Shown here: positions 9,708-18,737 of the stretch, one piece after another
Numbering within the stretch: position 1 is the stretch's first letter
Layout of the letters: every line of letters begins with the position of its first letter
Origin: Euryarchaeota archaeon UBA557
GTDB lineage: Archaea; Thermoplasmatota; Poseidoniia; Poseidoniales; Thalassarchaeaceae
Direction: 5' to 3'
DNA length: 64,000 nucleotides
Assembly: GCA_002503285.1 (NCBI GenBank)
Contig: DARI01000010.1
Coordinates: 1-64,000, forward strand
The notes under the pieces: generated by a model
Told to the model about the DNA's origin: nothing
The model's database searches: none
Seen by the model: only the letters and a program-made list of their open reading frames with translations
Program-made: the position numbers and the translations under genes

Positions 9708-10370
9708 GTGAAATATGATATTCAAGATTTGCATGTCTCGCCATATCCTCGCAATGAAGAAATTGCAAACACCCTAACTCATGGAATGGGAATCGTTCTT
9801 TCAGGATTAGGACTTTACCTTCTTTTTGTTGAGGCGAATCAGACAGGTGATTCATGGAAAATATGGAGTAGTTTGGTATTTGGTTCTTGTATGATAATTG
9901 GCTACTCCTGTTCTACACTATATCATGCATCGACTAATCCAAAATTTAAGCATCAAATGCGAATTGCAGACCATATTGGAATATATTTAATGATTGCAGG
10001 AACATATACGCCATTTGTACTAGTAAATCTACGTGGATGGATTGGTTGGACTTTTTTTATCCTCATTTGGGGATGTGCCTTTTTTGGAATATGTCTTAGA
10101 ATATTGAATAAACATGTTCCTAATTATGTATCAGTTGGGCCATATTTATTCATGGGTTGGCTAGTAATTATTGGAATAAAACCATTATATGACTCAATAG
10201 GCAGTACTGGTTTGACTTTGATTGTACTTGGAGGAGTTTTTTACTCAATTGGAGTTGTTTTTTACTCATCGGAAAGGATTCCGTTTAATCATGCTATTTG
10301 GCATATATTTGTGCTTGCAGGCAGTATTAGTCATTACTTAGCAATATCATTAGAAGTAATACCTAGTTGA
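9708..10370 (+). CDS. Hemolysin III / PAQR-family membrane protein
   Basis: A 220-residue protein with seven predicted membrane segments. It has the family's metal-site motifs: a first-helix His in NTLTHGMGIVLSG, CSTLYHAS, DHIGIYLMIAGTYTPF and the final HAIWHIFVLAGSISHYLA. PAQR proteins are thought to be zinc-dependent membrane hydrolases. The start is GTG at 9708, supported by GAGGA seven bases upstream. It is transcribed divergently from the ABC exporter with an AT-rich 200-base promoter region between them. Confidence 0.9.
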   Translation: MKYDIQDLHVSPYPRNEEIANTLTHGMGIVLSGLGLYLLFVEANQTGDSWKIWSSLVFGSCMIIGYSCSTLYHASTNPKFKHQMRIADHIGIYLMIAGTYTPFVLVNLRGWIGWTFFILIWGCAFFGICLRILNKHVPNYVSVGPYLFMGWLVIIGIKPLYDSIGSTGLTLIVLGGVFYSIGVVFYSSERIPFNHAIWHIFVLAGSISHYLAISLEVIPS

Positions 10371-10439
10371 TTTAAATAATTTTAATTAACCTCTTGATCG
10401 TGAATTTATCCCATATTTTAAATTTAAGATAATTATTAA

Positions 10440-10916
10440 TTAACTTAAATCCATAATTAGAAGGTAATTACCAGGCGTTACATCAGATGAAAATAAGCAA
10501 TTATTTATACATAATCCACTCAAAGTATCTATTTCATCATAAATTCCATCATCAATATAATTTGAATAATCAGATTGATTGATAAAATATAAATAAAAAT
10601 TAGCAGATGTAAATAGTTCGATTTCAATTGATATCGAAGATGTATCATTGAATTGCATTATTATTACATCAGATTCATAAGAATCTATTCCTACAAATGA
10701 AGATTGATTTATGACAATTATATCATCGACTAATACCGAAATTTCTAGTAGGGCGCATGAATTATCCCATGGTGATAAATTTGTGGATTGATTAAGATTA
10801 TCAAACACATATTCTTGATAGCAATATTTTCCATTTAAATACTCTTTTGATTCAGTACAACCTGCTAATGATCCAATAATAATTATTAGACCCATCACTA
10901 CCGAAATACTTCTCAT
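10440..10916 (-). CDS. Small secreted lipoprotein, unknown
   Basis: A 158-residue protein with a lipoprotein signal: MRSISVVMGLIIIIGSLAGC, so Cys20 is the likely lipidation site. The mature part is rich in Asn, Asp and Ser with several Cys (CYQE, CALL, CINNC) and looks like an extracellular beta domain. Function is unknown. It is convergent with the hemolysin III-like gene. Confidence 0.65.
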   Translation of the reverse strand: MRSISVVMGLIIIIGSLAGCTESKEYLNGKYCYQEYVFDNLNQSTNLSPWDNSCALLEISVLVDDIIVINQSSFVGIDSYESDVIIMQFNDTSSISIEIELFTSANFYLYFINQSDYSNYIDDGIYDEIDTLSGLCINNCLFSSDVTPGNYLLIMDLS

Positions 10917-11070
10917 GAAACTCCATGAGGAAGATGTATGTTAAACCTATCATTCAATTTAAATTTATAGATATTAACTATATGATAATAGATTAAAACA
11001 TATCATTAATAATATATTGCCTCGACGAGTATATATAGGTCGTAAAAATATTAAATGGAATTCAAATAAC

Positions 11071-11946
11071 ATGCCAGATCAAACTGGAAAAATAGCTATC
11101 GTTACGGGCTCAAATACTGGGACTGGTTACCACATTGCACATGGACTTGCTTCAAAAGGAGCTCTGGTAATTATGGCATGTAGGAGTATAAAAAAGGCTG
11201 AATTAGCTAAGTTAAATATCATATCCGAATTACCTGACTCAAAAATCACCACTGAAATTTTGGATTTGGCTGATTTGGCTTCCATTTATGAATTTTCAAA
11301 AATAATTAAAGGAAAATATGAAAAAATAGACATCTTGATAAATAATGCTGGAGTTATGGTACCCCCTAAATCAAATACAAAGGATGGTTTTGAACTTCAA
11401 TTTGGAACTAATCATATCGGCCATTTTGTACTGACTGGCGAGTTACTTCCCCTTCTAGAAGCATCAGGCAGTGCTAGAATAATTACAATGTCAAGTATAG
11501 CCCACAACAGTGGAAAGATTGATTTTAATGATTTAAATTCTGAAAAGAAAAGATACAGCCGGTGGGGAGCATATTCTCAAAGTAAGCTTGCAAATCTAAT
11601 ATTTGCCCTAGAGTTAGATCGGCGCTTAAAATCTAGAAAATCCAGTATTGTTTCACTTGGAAGTCACCCCGGTTGGTCTGCAACAGATTTACAACGTCAT
11701 TCCTTAATATTCAGATTTTTGAATATGTTTTTTGGAATGTCTGCAAAAAAGGGTGCAGCCCCCAGCCTCTATGCTGCGACAGTAAAAGACGCAATAAAAT
11801 ATCCATATTGGGGAGTAACAAAAAATGGCGAAATGCATGGTTGGACAGGTAGGGCAAAAATTAACTCAAAGGCTAAAGATATAGAAGTTGCTGAGCGCCT
11901 TTGGAATATAAGTTGTGAATTATCTGGAATTGAGTATCTCATTTAA
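11071..11946 (+). CDS. Short-chain dehydrogenase/reductase, retinol dehydrogenase-like
   Basis: 291 residues from the ATG at 11071; an in-frame TTG at 11017 would add 18 residues unlike the family. It has the classical SDR features: cofactor motif TGSNTGTGYHIA, NNAGV, catalytic Ser in ITMSSIAHNSG, and YSQSKLAN with the catalytic Tyr and Lys. The third Gly of the usual TGxxxGIG is present as GTG. NADP(H) use is likely for this WW-domain oxidoreductase/RDH-like subgroup; the substrate is unknown. Confidence 0.88.
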   Translation: MPDQTGKIAIVTGSNTGTGYHIAHGLASKGALVIMACRSIKKAELAKLNIISELPDSKITTEILDLADLASIYEFSKIIKGKYEKIDILINNAGVMVPPKSNTKDGFELQFGTNHIGHFVLTGELLPLLEASGSARIITMSSIAHNSGKIDFNDLNSEKKRYSRWGAYSQSKLANLIFALELDRRLKSRKSSIVSLGSHPGWSATDLQRHSLIFRFLNMFFGMSAKKGAAPSLYAATVKDAIKYPYWGVTKNGEMHGWTGRAKINSKAKDIEVAERLWNISCELSGIEYLI

Positions 11947-11956
11947 TATTGATAAA

Positions 11957-12703
11957 TTAGATACCAGATAATTTTTGCATCCTAATATACCATGGGTGTA
12001 CCAAATTATGATTTTTTAGGATGTCAAATCCATGTAAACCTTGCATTGATCTAAGAATTCCATAATTTGCAAAATCTGCTCCATTTGGCCTATTTCCTCC
12101 GAAAAAGTCACCTTCGAAACCTGTAGACATATGATCTAATTGGAACAGTAAATTTTCCCTTGGTTTAGCATCAAACATTTTTGCGCGACTTCTTCCCACC
12201 ATACGCATTATAAAAGCGCCTAACCATTTGTTGACCAAGCGGCTTGTGAATGAAAATTTATCTACTTTAGTGACATAATCTAATGCTTTTAATGATGTAA
12301 AATATGAAGAGTAAATCACTGCAACTATTGATTTGCCCAAAATTAAATTTGAGAAATCCATCCACTTGTCTTGTTCGGAATCTAGGCCCTGTCGGGAGAA
12401 TTCTGAATCTCCATTCTCATCTATATAATGTAAAATAAAATTAGAATCATTTACTTGAGTTCCATCAATATCTATGTATACAGGTACTTTTGTCCAATCT
12501 GACCATTTGAGTTCCTTATGACTCATAGGGTCAACTTCAATTTTAGAATATTCAATTCCACGAGAACCCAACAAAGCTTTTACTTTAAAACAGAAGGGGC
12601 AAGTTTCAAAACAATATAATGTTGGAAGATTATTGGATAATTTTTCAGGAACTTTGACATCTTGGATACCGGAAATTTGTTGCGGCTTAATTGAATCTGC
12701 CAT
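11957..12703 (-). CDS. Glutaredoxin/GST-fold protein, prostaglandin E synthase 2-like
   Basis: A 248-residue protein. An N-terminal thioredoxin-fold domain contains LYCFETCPFCFKVKALLGSR with a CPFC dithiol at residues 35-38 and the cis-Pro region WTKVPVYIDID. A helical GST-like C-terminal domain follows (about 110-248). The arrangement matches membrane-associated prostaglandin E synthase 2 and related GST/glutaredoxin-like proteins. A thiol redox role is likely; the real substrate is unknown. It converges on the SDR gene with only 10 bases between stops. Confidence 0.75.
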   Translation of the reverse strand: MADSIKPQQISGIQDVKVPEKLSNNLPTLYCFETCPFCFKVKALLGSRGIEYSKIEVDPMSHKELKWSDWTKVPVYIDIDGTQVNDSNFILHYIDENGDSEFSRQGLDSEQDKWMDFSNLILGKSIVAVIYSSYFTSLKALDYVTKVDKFSFTSRLVNKWLGAFIMRMVGRSRAKMFDAKPRENLLFQLDHMSTGFEGDFFGGNRPNGADFANYGILRSMQGLHGFDILKNHNLVHPWYIRMQKLSGI

Positions 12704-12763
12704 ATTCTCGGGAAGGAATCATCATTATCAAAACCATCGGTGTGACGCTCTCAATTAATCATA

Positions 12764-13759
12764 TCAAGGTATATTTATCGACCAATTCTTTGACATCTGT
12801 TCATTGGATGTAACAATTATATCTAGTCTTTCATTTAGGCACGGCATTCGATTTTTAATCATCGATAGATATAATTTAGATTTTCTAATATCATCAGGAA
12901 TGCAGACTTTACCTGTAGTAGATTCAAAATCTATTGCTCTATCTAAGTCTAAAGCATGACGATTTAAACTATTTAGTAAACCCATTGTCAATCTACTTAT
13001 TGAAGCAAAAAGAAATAAAATTAATAGAAATACCGAGACTGTTCCAATTGCTGAACTACCGAATGCACTCATTGCAAATGTTCCAATGATAAATACTATT
13101 GGAGCAGTAAAAGTTAGTAAAAAAAGATTTTGAGTAATCGGCTTACGATTTTTTAATCTTCTTATTATTTCCCACCTAGGATTTTTAGGATTATTTGGTT
13201 TAAAAACATCTGAAGTTTCCATTTTTGCAGCCTTTTCGACCATATCTTTTACTGAATGCATTCGAAGTAATTGCTTATTTGCAGGAGCATCCATATCTTG
13301 ACCAAATAATTCTTCTAATTTTTCCACACAATCTTCGTAATATCCAAGCCTTACCAGAATGCCAATTTGTTCTACCAATGGAGTAACGGCATACGGATCG
13401 TGCCTTCTACAATCTTCCCACCAATTTAGTGCATGCTCTAGCATCCCCAAATGATCTACTAAAAGAGCACCTCCTAATTCCCAACCAAGATTATTACTTG
13501 GATCGTGAAGAACGACTTTTCTGATCGCCGACATTGCTTTTGAACATTGTTTCAAATCTGGGAGCATAGGTTTTCCCCTTGTTGTTGGAGGGAGATTCAA
13601 TCTAGCTATTGCCATCCAGGCATCTGAATGAGAATCGTCTAGGCCTACTACTGAGTATGCTTTTGATAATGCATCTTCCCTATCGCCTTTTTCCTCAGAG
13701 TCTAGTACATCTAGCCATATCATCTCAGAACTCTTGGTCACATCATTACGAAGCGTCAC
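12764..13759 (-). CDS. TPR-like repeat membrane protein
   Basis: A 331-residue protein. Residues 10-170 form helical pairs typical of TPR repeats (AYSVVGLDDSHSDAWMAIARL, GWELGGALLVDHLGMLEHAL, GILVRLGYYEDCVEKLEELF). Two hydrophobic segments follow at about 215-260 and the C terminus is soluble. It is probably a scaffold held at the membrane; partners are unknown. Confidence 0.65.
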   Translation of the reverse strand: MTLRNDVTKSSEMIWLDVLDSEEKGDREDALSKAYSVVGLDDSHSDAWMAIARLNLPPTTRGKPMLPDLKQCSKAMSAIRKVVLHDPSNNLGWELGGALLVDHLGMLEHALNWWEDCRRHDPYAVTPLVEQIGILVRLGYYEDCVEKLEELFGQDMDAPANKQLLRMHSVKDMVEKAAKMETSDVFKPNNPKNPRWEIIRRLKNRKPITQNLFLLTFTAPIVFIIGTFAMSAFGSSAIGTVSVFLLILFLFASISRLTMGLLNSLNRHALDLDRAIDFESTTGKVCIPDDIRKSKLYLSMIKNRMPCLNERLDIIVTSNEQMSKNWSINIP

Positions 13760-13791
13760 TATGAAAAGAATGCTCGGGTCAAAATGCTAAA

Positions 13792-14634
13792 TTATCGCCT
13801 TCTACGATCATTATTTCCACTGCTATTATTCCTACCGGAATTATAATTTCTACCGCCGCTATTCCTGTTAGAGTTATGATTTCTACCAGAATTATTATTT
13901 CTACCGGAATTATTATTTCTACCTCCACTATTTGACCAAGATGACCTAGGGTTAGAATTCCTTGACCTACTATCTGTATCTCGAGGCCCTTTACCTTGTC
14001 GTGGTTTTCTAGTATCGCAACTTGCACGATTGCATATTTCTTTACTGGCATAATTGTGATTATTACATTTTGGACAAAACCAGTCGCCTTGCTTTACATC
14101 GGAATCAGAAGTCTGATTATTTCCGCCCCTTCGGCCATTATTTCCGCCCCTTCGGTCATTATTTCCACCCCTTCGGTCATTATTTCCACCCCTTCGGTCA
14201 TTTCCTCCTTGACCATCATATGGCTTCTTTGCGTCACAAGAAGATCGATTGCATATTTTCTTACTTGCATAGTTATGATTTTTACATTTAGGGCACATCC
14301 AATCTCCGGGCTTTAGGTTATCTTGTCTCGAATCGTTATAATTGCCATCCCTATTATTCCTATTCCTATCTCCATCATATCTTGACTTGGGAGTTCTATC
14401 CCTGGGGGCGATTTCTATAGGTGAGCTTATCGTACTAATTGCATTAATATTTCTTGATAAGGGGTAGATATGAATCATTGGATCTTCTACTGAGCCTAAT
14501 ACAGTTTGTACTCTACCAATATTTTTGCCTCCAGATATCCTAATATTGGCCCCTAAACGAGGAGGTTTGCCTTCAAATGATGCCAATAAGCCACCTTCAT
14601 GAGATACTTTGGAGACTACCCCGGAGAAACTCAT
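13792..14634 (-). CDS. Gar1-like H/ACA RNP protein with two RanBP2-type zinc fingers
   Basis: A 280-residue protein. Residues 1-60 match the Gar1 beta-barrel core (LLASFEGKPPRLGANIRISG, then IGRVQTVLGSVEDPMIHIYP), which in H/ACA particles binds Cbf5 and helps pseudouridylation of rRNA. Unlike ordinary short archaeal Gar1, it continues with two zinc fingers of RanBP2 type: GDWMCPKCKNHNYASKKICN with Cys 114, 117, 128 and 133, and a near copy with Cys 187, 190, 201 and 206. Four GGNNDRR units separate the fingers and an Asn/Gly/Arg/Ser-rich tail follows (about 225-280), like the RGG regions of eukaryotic Gar1. The last finger spacing is C-x4-C rather than C-x2-C. The Gar1 call rests on the short core; RNA binding is well supported. 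Confidence 0.7.
   Translation of the reverse strand: MSFSGVVSKVSHEGGLLASFEGKPPRLGANIRISGGKNIGRVQTVLGSVEDPMIHIYPLSRNINAISTISSPIEIAPRDRTPKSRYDGDRNRNNRDGNYNDSRQDNLKPGDWMCPKCKNHNYASKKICNRSSCDAKKPYDGQGGNDRRGGNNDRRGGNNDRRGGNNGRRGGNNQTSDSDVKQGDWFCPKCNNHNYASKEICNRASCDTRKPRQGKGPRDTDSRSRNSNPRSSWSNSGGRNNNSGRNNNSGRNHNSNRNSGGRNYNSGRNNSSGNNDRRRR
14116..14199. repeat. Four tandem 21-base units inside the Gar1-like gene
   Basis: Four head-to-tail copies of a 21-base unit differing at one or two bases; each begins ATTATTTCC and contains CCCCTTCGG. Read on the minus strand they encode the seven-residue unit GGNNDRR (once GGNNGRR). A second, looser set of 18-21-base units encoding NNNSGR-type repeats lies at about 13815-13930. 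Copy number may vary between strains. Confidence 0.85.
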
Positions 14635-14637
14635 GTC

Positions 14638-16641
14638 CTATTCGCGGCGGCCAATGTACATGAGAGCACCGGCGAAAGAAAGCATTAACAACATAATTCC
14701 TGAAGATGGAATACTTCGTTCTGATTCTTTTGGATCTAGAATAATTTCTACTTCTTGTTCCCATAGATGAGTATTATTCACAAAAAATACAGCATCGGAA
14801 CATTTACTTGAAATATCGCAACCTTGAATTTTTACTTCATGCTCTCCCTCGGGCCATAATTCAAAGTTTAATTCAGGAGTTTGCCAACTATTTCCCGTTA
14901 AAATTAATGCCCCTGTTACTTCATTATTGACAAATAATGTAAATGTTACGTCTTCTCCATCAGGATCACTAAATTGACCATTGGCCGACCACTTATTGTC
15001 TATCCAATATGATTCACCAATAGAAATCTGAGGATGTGCGCTTTCTTTTACTATCCCTAAGTCATAAATATTTTCCATTGGATAAATATTTTCACCTTCA
15101 ACAATTATTTTTACATACACTGGCCCTGGTATCATACTTGTTGAGATTAAACTAATTTCAGTTAATGAATCCACAACTACTGTTGAGAAGGCGTCTTGAC
15201 CTCCTTGCGTTAGCATTACTGAAACAGATAATGGAGGCCATTCTTTAGATGCTTCAAGAGAAATAATATGTGGATTTTGTAGAATTTTATTAGATGTTAT
15301 AATTATTAAAGGATTTCCTAAATACCAAGTCCTATTTCCAGTAGATTGTCCCATAGAGTCGATTGCTTCACAAGATATGACGGTGAGGTTGTCTAAATTT
15401 GCCCAATAAGAACGATCTGATTTTTGAAATACTGAAGATGAGTTTGGCCCCCTACAAATAATATCTAAATTAGAAGCCCCCTGTTCATCCTCAAACCAAG
15501 AAGATAAGTCGCTCCAACTTGCCCACATTATTTCTCCAGTAAATTGGCTTGGAATCCATGAGGCATTTTTGGGCGCATTTTCAGTCCATAAGGGAGAGTT
15601 ATCAACTGGGATTAGAGAAGTAGTAAAGTCGGCAAAAATATCTTCACCATCAGGCCAATTATTAGACTGTGAATCTAAAAAAATAGAATAATTTGTGGAT
15701 CCTTGAATGTTTTTAATTACTGTAAAATTAGTTGATGAATCTCCTACGCAGCTACCTCTTAATGGCGATTGATGACCTTCATCTACAGATTGAGATTGCC
15801 CAATGTATCTGCCCTCACATTCTTCCCACATATCTAGCCTCAAGTCATCATTACTGGGGAAATTAAAGTTTAAATCTGCATTACTCATGTTTGAAGCATT
15901 TAAAACAAGAGTAAATGAATTTAATTCGGAAAGGCCAGGTAATAACATTGTTGCATTGAGATAAAGTAAAAATTGACATTCATCCTTCAGAAGAGAATTA
16001 TCAATATTGGTATCGCAATCTCTGTCCTCAGAAGGATTTACGGGGACTTCATAACACTGATCGCCGGGTTGCCAAGACTCGCATGCCCTTCCTTCTGAAT
16101 GTCTGAGAGGTATGCCATTAATTTCATCAACATTTATACTTCCACTTTCCCAAGTAGTATTTTTCCAATCAACACCAACTCCTCCCCTATGAGGGGGACC
16201 TTCGCGTATCCCAATTCTTGTTAGTGTGTGTTCGATACAATCTGAAGCTATTCCAAGAACTGCGTCTCGTTCATCAGTAGAAAGCCAACCATCGCCACCA
16301 GAAGGTAAGATTCCTGCCAAAAAGGAGTCTAAACGTTCTCTAACTGTATCTGCCATAGACCAATTTATCCATGCACTTGCAGAGACTTCGGCTGAATTCA
16401 AATCTTCATCAATCTGAAAATTAAAATTTGCATGAGTATACTCAAAAATATCTTCAAATGTTATGCTACTACAACGCTCTTCAATAGTGCCATCACCATC
16501 CAACTGGTCCATTCTTTCATTTACTTCCATTAGTGAGTAATTATTACCATTTAAGGGAATAATTGATAATATTATAATAATAAATATCATCACGGGAATT
16601 AGTTTTGGAACCGAATTTCTAAGCACCATTAAGAGAACCAA
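14638..16641 (-). CDS. Large surface-anchored protein, unknown
   Basis: A 667-residue protein with an N-terminal signal or anchor (VPKLIPVMIFIIIILSIIPL), a long acidic, Asn/Ser-rich extracellular part with beta-rich, immunoglobulin-like segments towards the C terminus (about 540-620: FSDPDGEDVTFTLFVNNEVT), and a C-terminal membrane helix GIMLLMLSFAGALMYIGRRE ending in Arg-Arg-Glu. This is the usual layout of archaeal cell-surface proteins. Cysteines in the first half suggest disulfides. Function is unknown. It is divergent from the FEA1-like gene. Confidence 0.7.
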   Translation of the reverse strand: MVLLMVLRNSVPKLIPVMIFIIIILSIIPLNGNNYSLMEVNERMDQLDGDGTIEERCSSITFEDIFEYTHANFNFQIDEDLNSAEVSASAWINWSMADTVRERLDSFLAGILPSGGDGWLSTDERDAVLGIASDCIEHTLTRIGIREGPPHRGGVGVDWKNTTWESGSINVDEINGIPLRHSEGRACESWQPGDQCYEVPVNPSEDRDCDTNIDNSLLKDECQFLLYLNATMLLPGLSELNSFTLVLNASNMSNADLNFNFPSNDDLRLDMWEECEGRYIGQSQSVDEGHQSPLRGSCVGDSSTNFTVIKNIQGSTNYSIFLDSQSNNWPDGEDIFADFTTSLIPVDNSPLWTENAPKNASWIPSQFTGEIMWASWSDLSSWFEDEQGASNLDIICRGPNSSSVFQKSDRSYWANLDNLTVISCEAIDSMGQSTGNRTWYLGNPLIIITSNKILQNPHIISLEASKEWPPLSVSVMLTQGGQDAFSTVVVDSLTEISLISTSMIPGPVYVKIIVEGENIYPMENIYDLGIVKESAHPQISIGESYWIDNKWSANGQFSDPDGEDVTFTLFVNNEVTGALILTGNSWQTPELNFELWPEGEHEVKIQGCDISSKCSDAVFFVNNTHLWEQEVEIILDPKESERSIPSSGIMLLMLSFAGALMYIGRRE

Positions 16642-16703
16642 GAAGTATTGAGTGATTATTATATCGCATAATAGTTTTCTAATAAAAATATAATTATCAG
16701 AGA

Positions 16704-16719
16704 TTTAGGGCACCCTAAA
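16704..16719. promoter_or_regulatory. Palindromic operator 1 (DtxR/IdeR-like)
   Basis: TTTAGGGCACCCTAAA, extendable by one A/T pair on each side, a perfect inverted repeat with half-site TTTAGG. It lies just upstream of the likely TATA box of the FEA1-like gene. The half-site resembles the TTAGG...CCTAA half-sites of iron-dependent DtxR/IdeR repressors; the identity of the regulator is inferred. Confidence 0.65.
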
Positions 16720-16724
16720 TTTCA

Positions 16725-16730
16725 TATATG
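16725..16730 (+). promoter_or_regulatory. Candidate TATA box for the FEA1-like gene
   Basis: TATATG inside CATATATG between operators 1 and 2. With normal archaeal spacing (about 25 bases) transcription would start near 16752-16756, inside operator 2, so repressor bound at the two sites would flank and cover the core promoter. Confidence 0.4.
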
Positions 16731-16747
16731 AACCTATGTTCCGAAGA

Positions 16748-16763
16748 TTTAGGGCTCCCTAAA
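16748..16763. promoter_or_regulatory. Palindromic operator 2 (DtxR/IdeR-like)
   Basis: TTTAGGGCTCCCTAAA, a second perfect palindrome identical to operator 1 except for one central base, 44 bases (about four helical turns) downstream of it and 25 bases before the coding region. Confidence 0.65.
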
Positions 16764-16788
16764 AGTCTAACAATGAAAGGTGAAAATG

Positions 16789-18441
16789 ATGAAATATAAG
16801 AAAAATAAAACAATTACGATTATGGCTGTATTATTATTTGCTACATCTGCATTTGCAGGATGTACTGGAGATAGTGATCCAGAATTAGATGCTGAAGATG
16901 GAGGATACACATACGTATCAAACGTGGATGTTTATAGGTTAATGAGTGAGGATGTCTGTGACATTAAGGAACTAGCTGAAGCACATGATTGGGATGAAAT
17001 CAAAGATATATACATGAATGGAAAAAATGTAGAAAAGAGTGATGGTACAATGAAGGCTTTACAGCAACATGCTGATGCATCAGGAAAGAAACATGGGCTT
17101 GAAGCATACTATGGTACGGAATCTCCCTTGGATGATTATCTAATGGCAGCATTAGATGGAACTGGAATGTTCGTTGGAGCTTCAGATAGCGTAAGAGAAC
17201 AGGCAGTTGAAAAGGCAGTTCAAAATCAAATCATGACTGCATATGCAGTACATGAATTAAATTCTGCAATTGCTAAAGCTGCAGCAGGAAATTTCGGAGT
17301 AGATGATGCTCAGCATGCATGGGATGAAGGTTGGGGATTATACCACGGCACCGATGAAACATTGTCATGCTCACCATACGCAACTGGAGATAAAAGAGCA
17401 GGGAATTTTGCAACTGCAGATGCAGATGGCACTGCATTGGCAAATGCAGCAATACTCGTAGCAATGAATGAAGGACTTGTTGCACTACAAGCTGAAGACC
17501 TTGCTGGAGCAACTGATGCAAGAGATGAGATAGTTAAGAATTTAGTAATCATATACTCTCAGGCAACAATTCGATATGCCCACAAGATGAATACTGATTC
17601 AACAGTTGAAGCTGCTCAAACACATCAATCCGAAGGTTATTCATTCTGGAGAGTAATCGAGTCTATAGTTTCTGATAGTAATCCAACACCAGGTAATGAT
17701 TGCTATAACGGAGTCACAATGGACGTTAGTGAATTACTATCCGATGAATGTTCTGGATACATGTATGTAACAAACTATGACATGGGGGATGGATCGGACA
17801 TTTGCTATAACATGGAAATGCATGAAGTTTCTTCGGATGATACTGAACTAAAGTGTGATTCTTACATGTTCTTACCAAACTATGGAGCTACAGTATTTAC
17901 AGGTGCATATAATTCTGTAACTCATGCAATGAATTATAGTTGGAATCAATCAATTACTGAGGGATGGGATTACTATGAAAACACCGATATGGGGGATGGA
18001 AATTTATTCACAGGTTGCTATAATATGGTATCTCATGAAACCTCTACCGATGATAATGCAACATGTAATTCTTATGCATGGTTAGTCGATTTTACAATGA
18101 ATGATGGAGTAGACACTTGCTACAACAGTGTAACTCATTCCAGTTCAACTGTAAGTGAGGCAGTATGTGAATCATATGGATGGTATGTTAATTGGGGAGC
18201 TACAATGTTTACAGGATGCTACAATACAGTATCTCATGCTACCGATGCCGATATGACAGAAGCTACTTGTAGAGGATTTTCATACTTTGAAGGATTTGGA
18301 ACTGCAGGAATCAATGGAATATATGATTTCAGTAATGTTCCTGTAGCTGGTACTGACTATCAGGCAGCAGTTCGTGCACATCTTCAACCAGCTTGGGATA
18401 TGCTAGGAATAACTACTGAAGACATTGGAATACTCCAATAA
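16789..18441 (+). CDS. FEA1/phytotransferrin-like lipoprotein, candidate iron-binding protein
   Basis: 550 residues from the ATG at 16789, placed five bases after GGTGA; an upstream in-frame GTG at 16780 overlaps that ribosome site. A lipoprotein signal ends LLFATSAFAGC (Cys25). Residues about 45-300 match the FEA1 (low-iron-inducible periplasmic protein) domain that includes algal phytotransferrins: HAWDEGWGLYHG (176-187), GDKRAGNFAT (200-209) and IYSQATIRYAHK (255-266), then SEGYSFWRVI. Before the last part of the domain (AAVRAHLQPAWDMLGITTED, near the end) there are six repeats of 33-37 residues (about 305-504) starting CYNxVxH with a second Cys about 15 residues on; the third has lost its cysteines. 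Phytotransferrins bind ferric iron together with carbonate at the cell surface. Together with the operators and the following ABC genes, iron capture is the likely role. The family call is mine from memory of the motif pattern. Confidence 0.75.
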   Translation: MKYKKNKTITIMAVLLFATSAFAGCTGDSDPELDAEDGGYTYVSNVDVYRLMSEDVCDIKELAEAHDWDEIKDIYMNGKNVEKSDGTMKALQQHADASGKKHGLEAYYGTESPLDDYLMAALDGTGMFVGASDSVREQAVEKAVQNQIMTAYAVHELNSAIAKAAAGNFGVDDAQHAWDEGWGLYHGTDETLSCSPYATGDKRAGNFATADADGTALANAAILVAMNEGLVALQAEDLAGATDARDEIVKNLVIIYSQATIRYAHKMNTDSTVEAAQTHQSEGYSFWRVIESIVSDSNPTPGNDCYNGVTMDVSELLSDECSGYMYVTNYDMGDGSDICYNMEMHEVSSDDTELKCDSYMFLPNYGATVFTGAYNSVTHAMNYSWNQSITEGWDYYENTDMGDGNLFTGCYNMVSHETSTDDNATCNSYAWLVDFTMNDGVDTCYNSVTHSSSTVSEAVCESYGWYVNWGATMFTGCYNTVSHATDADMTEATCRGFSYFEGFGTAGINGIYDFSNVPVAGTDYQAAVRAHLQPAWDMLGITTEDIGILQ

Positions 18442-18493
18442 GATATTTGTCTAATGCGGCACATGCGGATCATAGAAAATAAATACTTTACGG

Positions 18494-18589
18494 CAACGGG
18501 AGTGCTTAAAACTCAGATTTCTGAAAGCAGAACAGAAATCAACAGACTTCATCAAAGTTTTATGCAATTCAAATTAAGCGCTCCCGTTG
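18494..18589 (+). ncRNA. Structured RNA element between the two lipoprotein genes
   Basis: A 96-base segment closed by a 16-base-pair stem: CAACGGGAGTGCTTAA (18494-18509) pairs with TTAAGCGCTCCCGTTG (18574-18589), with one G-U pair. Inside, GATTTCTG (18516-18523) and CAGAAATC (18533-18540) form an 8-base-pair hairpin, and AAAACT/AGTTTT can add a third stem. There is no poly-T run right after it. It could be the folded 3' end of the upstream mRNA, a processing or attenuation site, or a small RNA; no known class is recognised. Confidence 0.45.
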
Positions 18590-18737
18590 ACTCAAATAAA
18601 AAGGCTCAATTATGATACAAATAATAAAAATATTTTGTGATGTTATAAACTCACAATTAAATCACTAAACATCTTGGGTATTACTAGATAGGGATTAGAC
18701 TAGTTCCAATTATTGGCATTAAAAGGGTGTTTGTAAT

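Noticed and set aside
14116..14199. Spaced repeats that could suggest a CRISPR array
   Set aside because: Units are contiguous, 21 bases long, lie inside a coding frame and encode GGNNDRR; there are no spacers and no cas genes.
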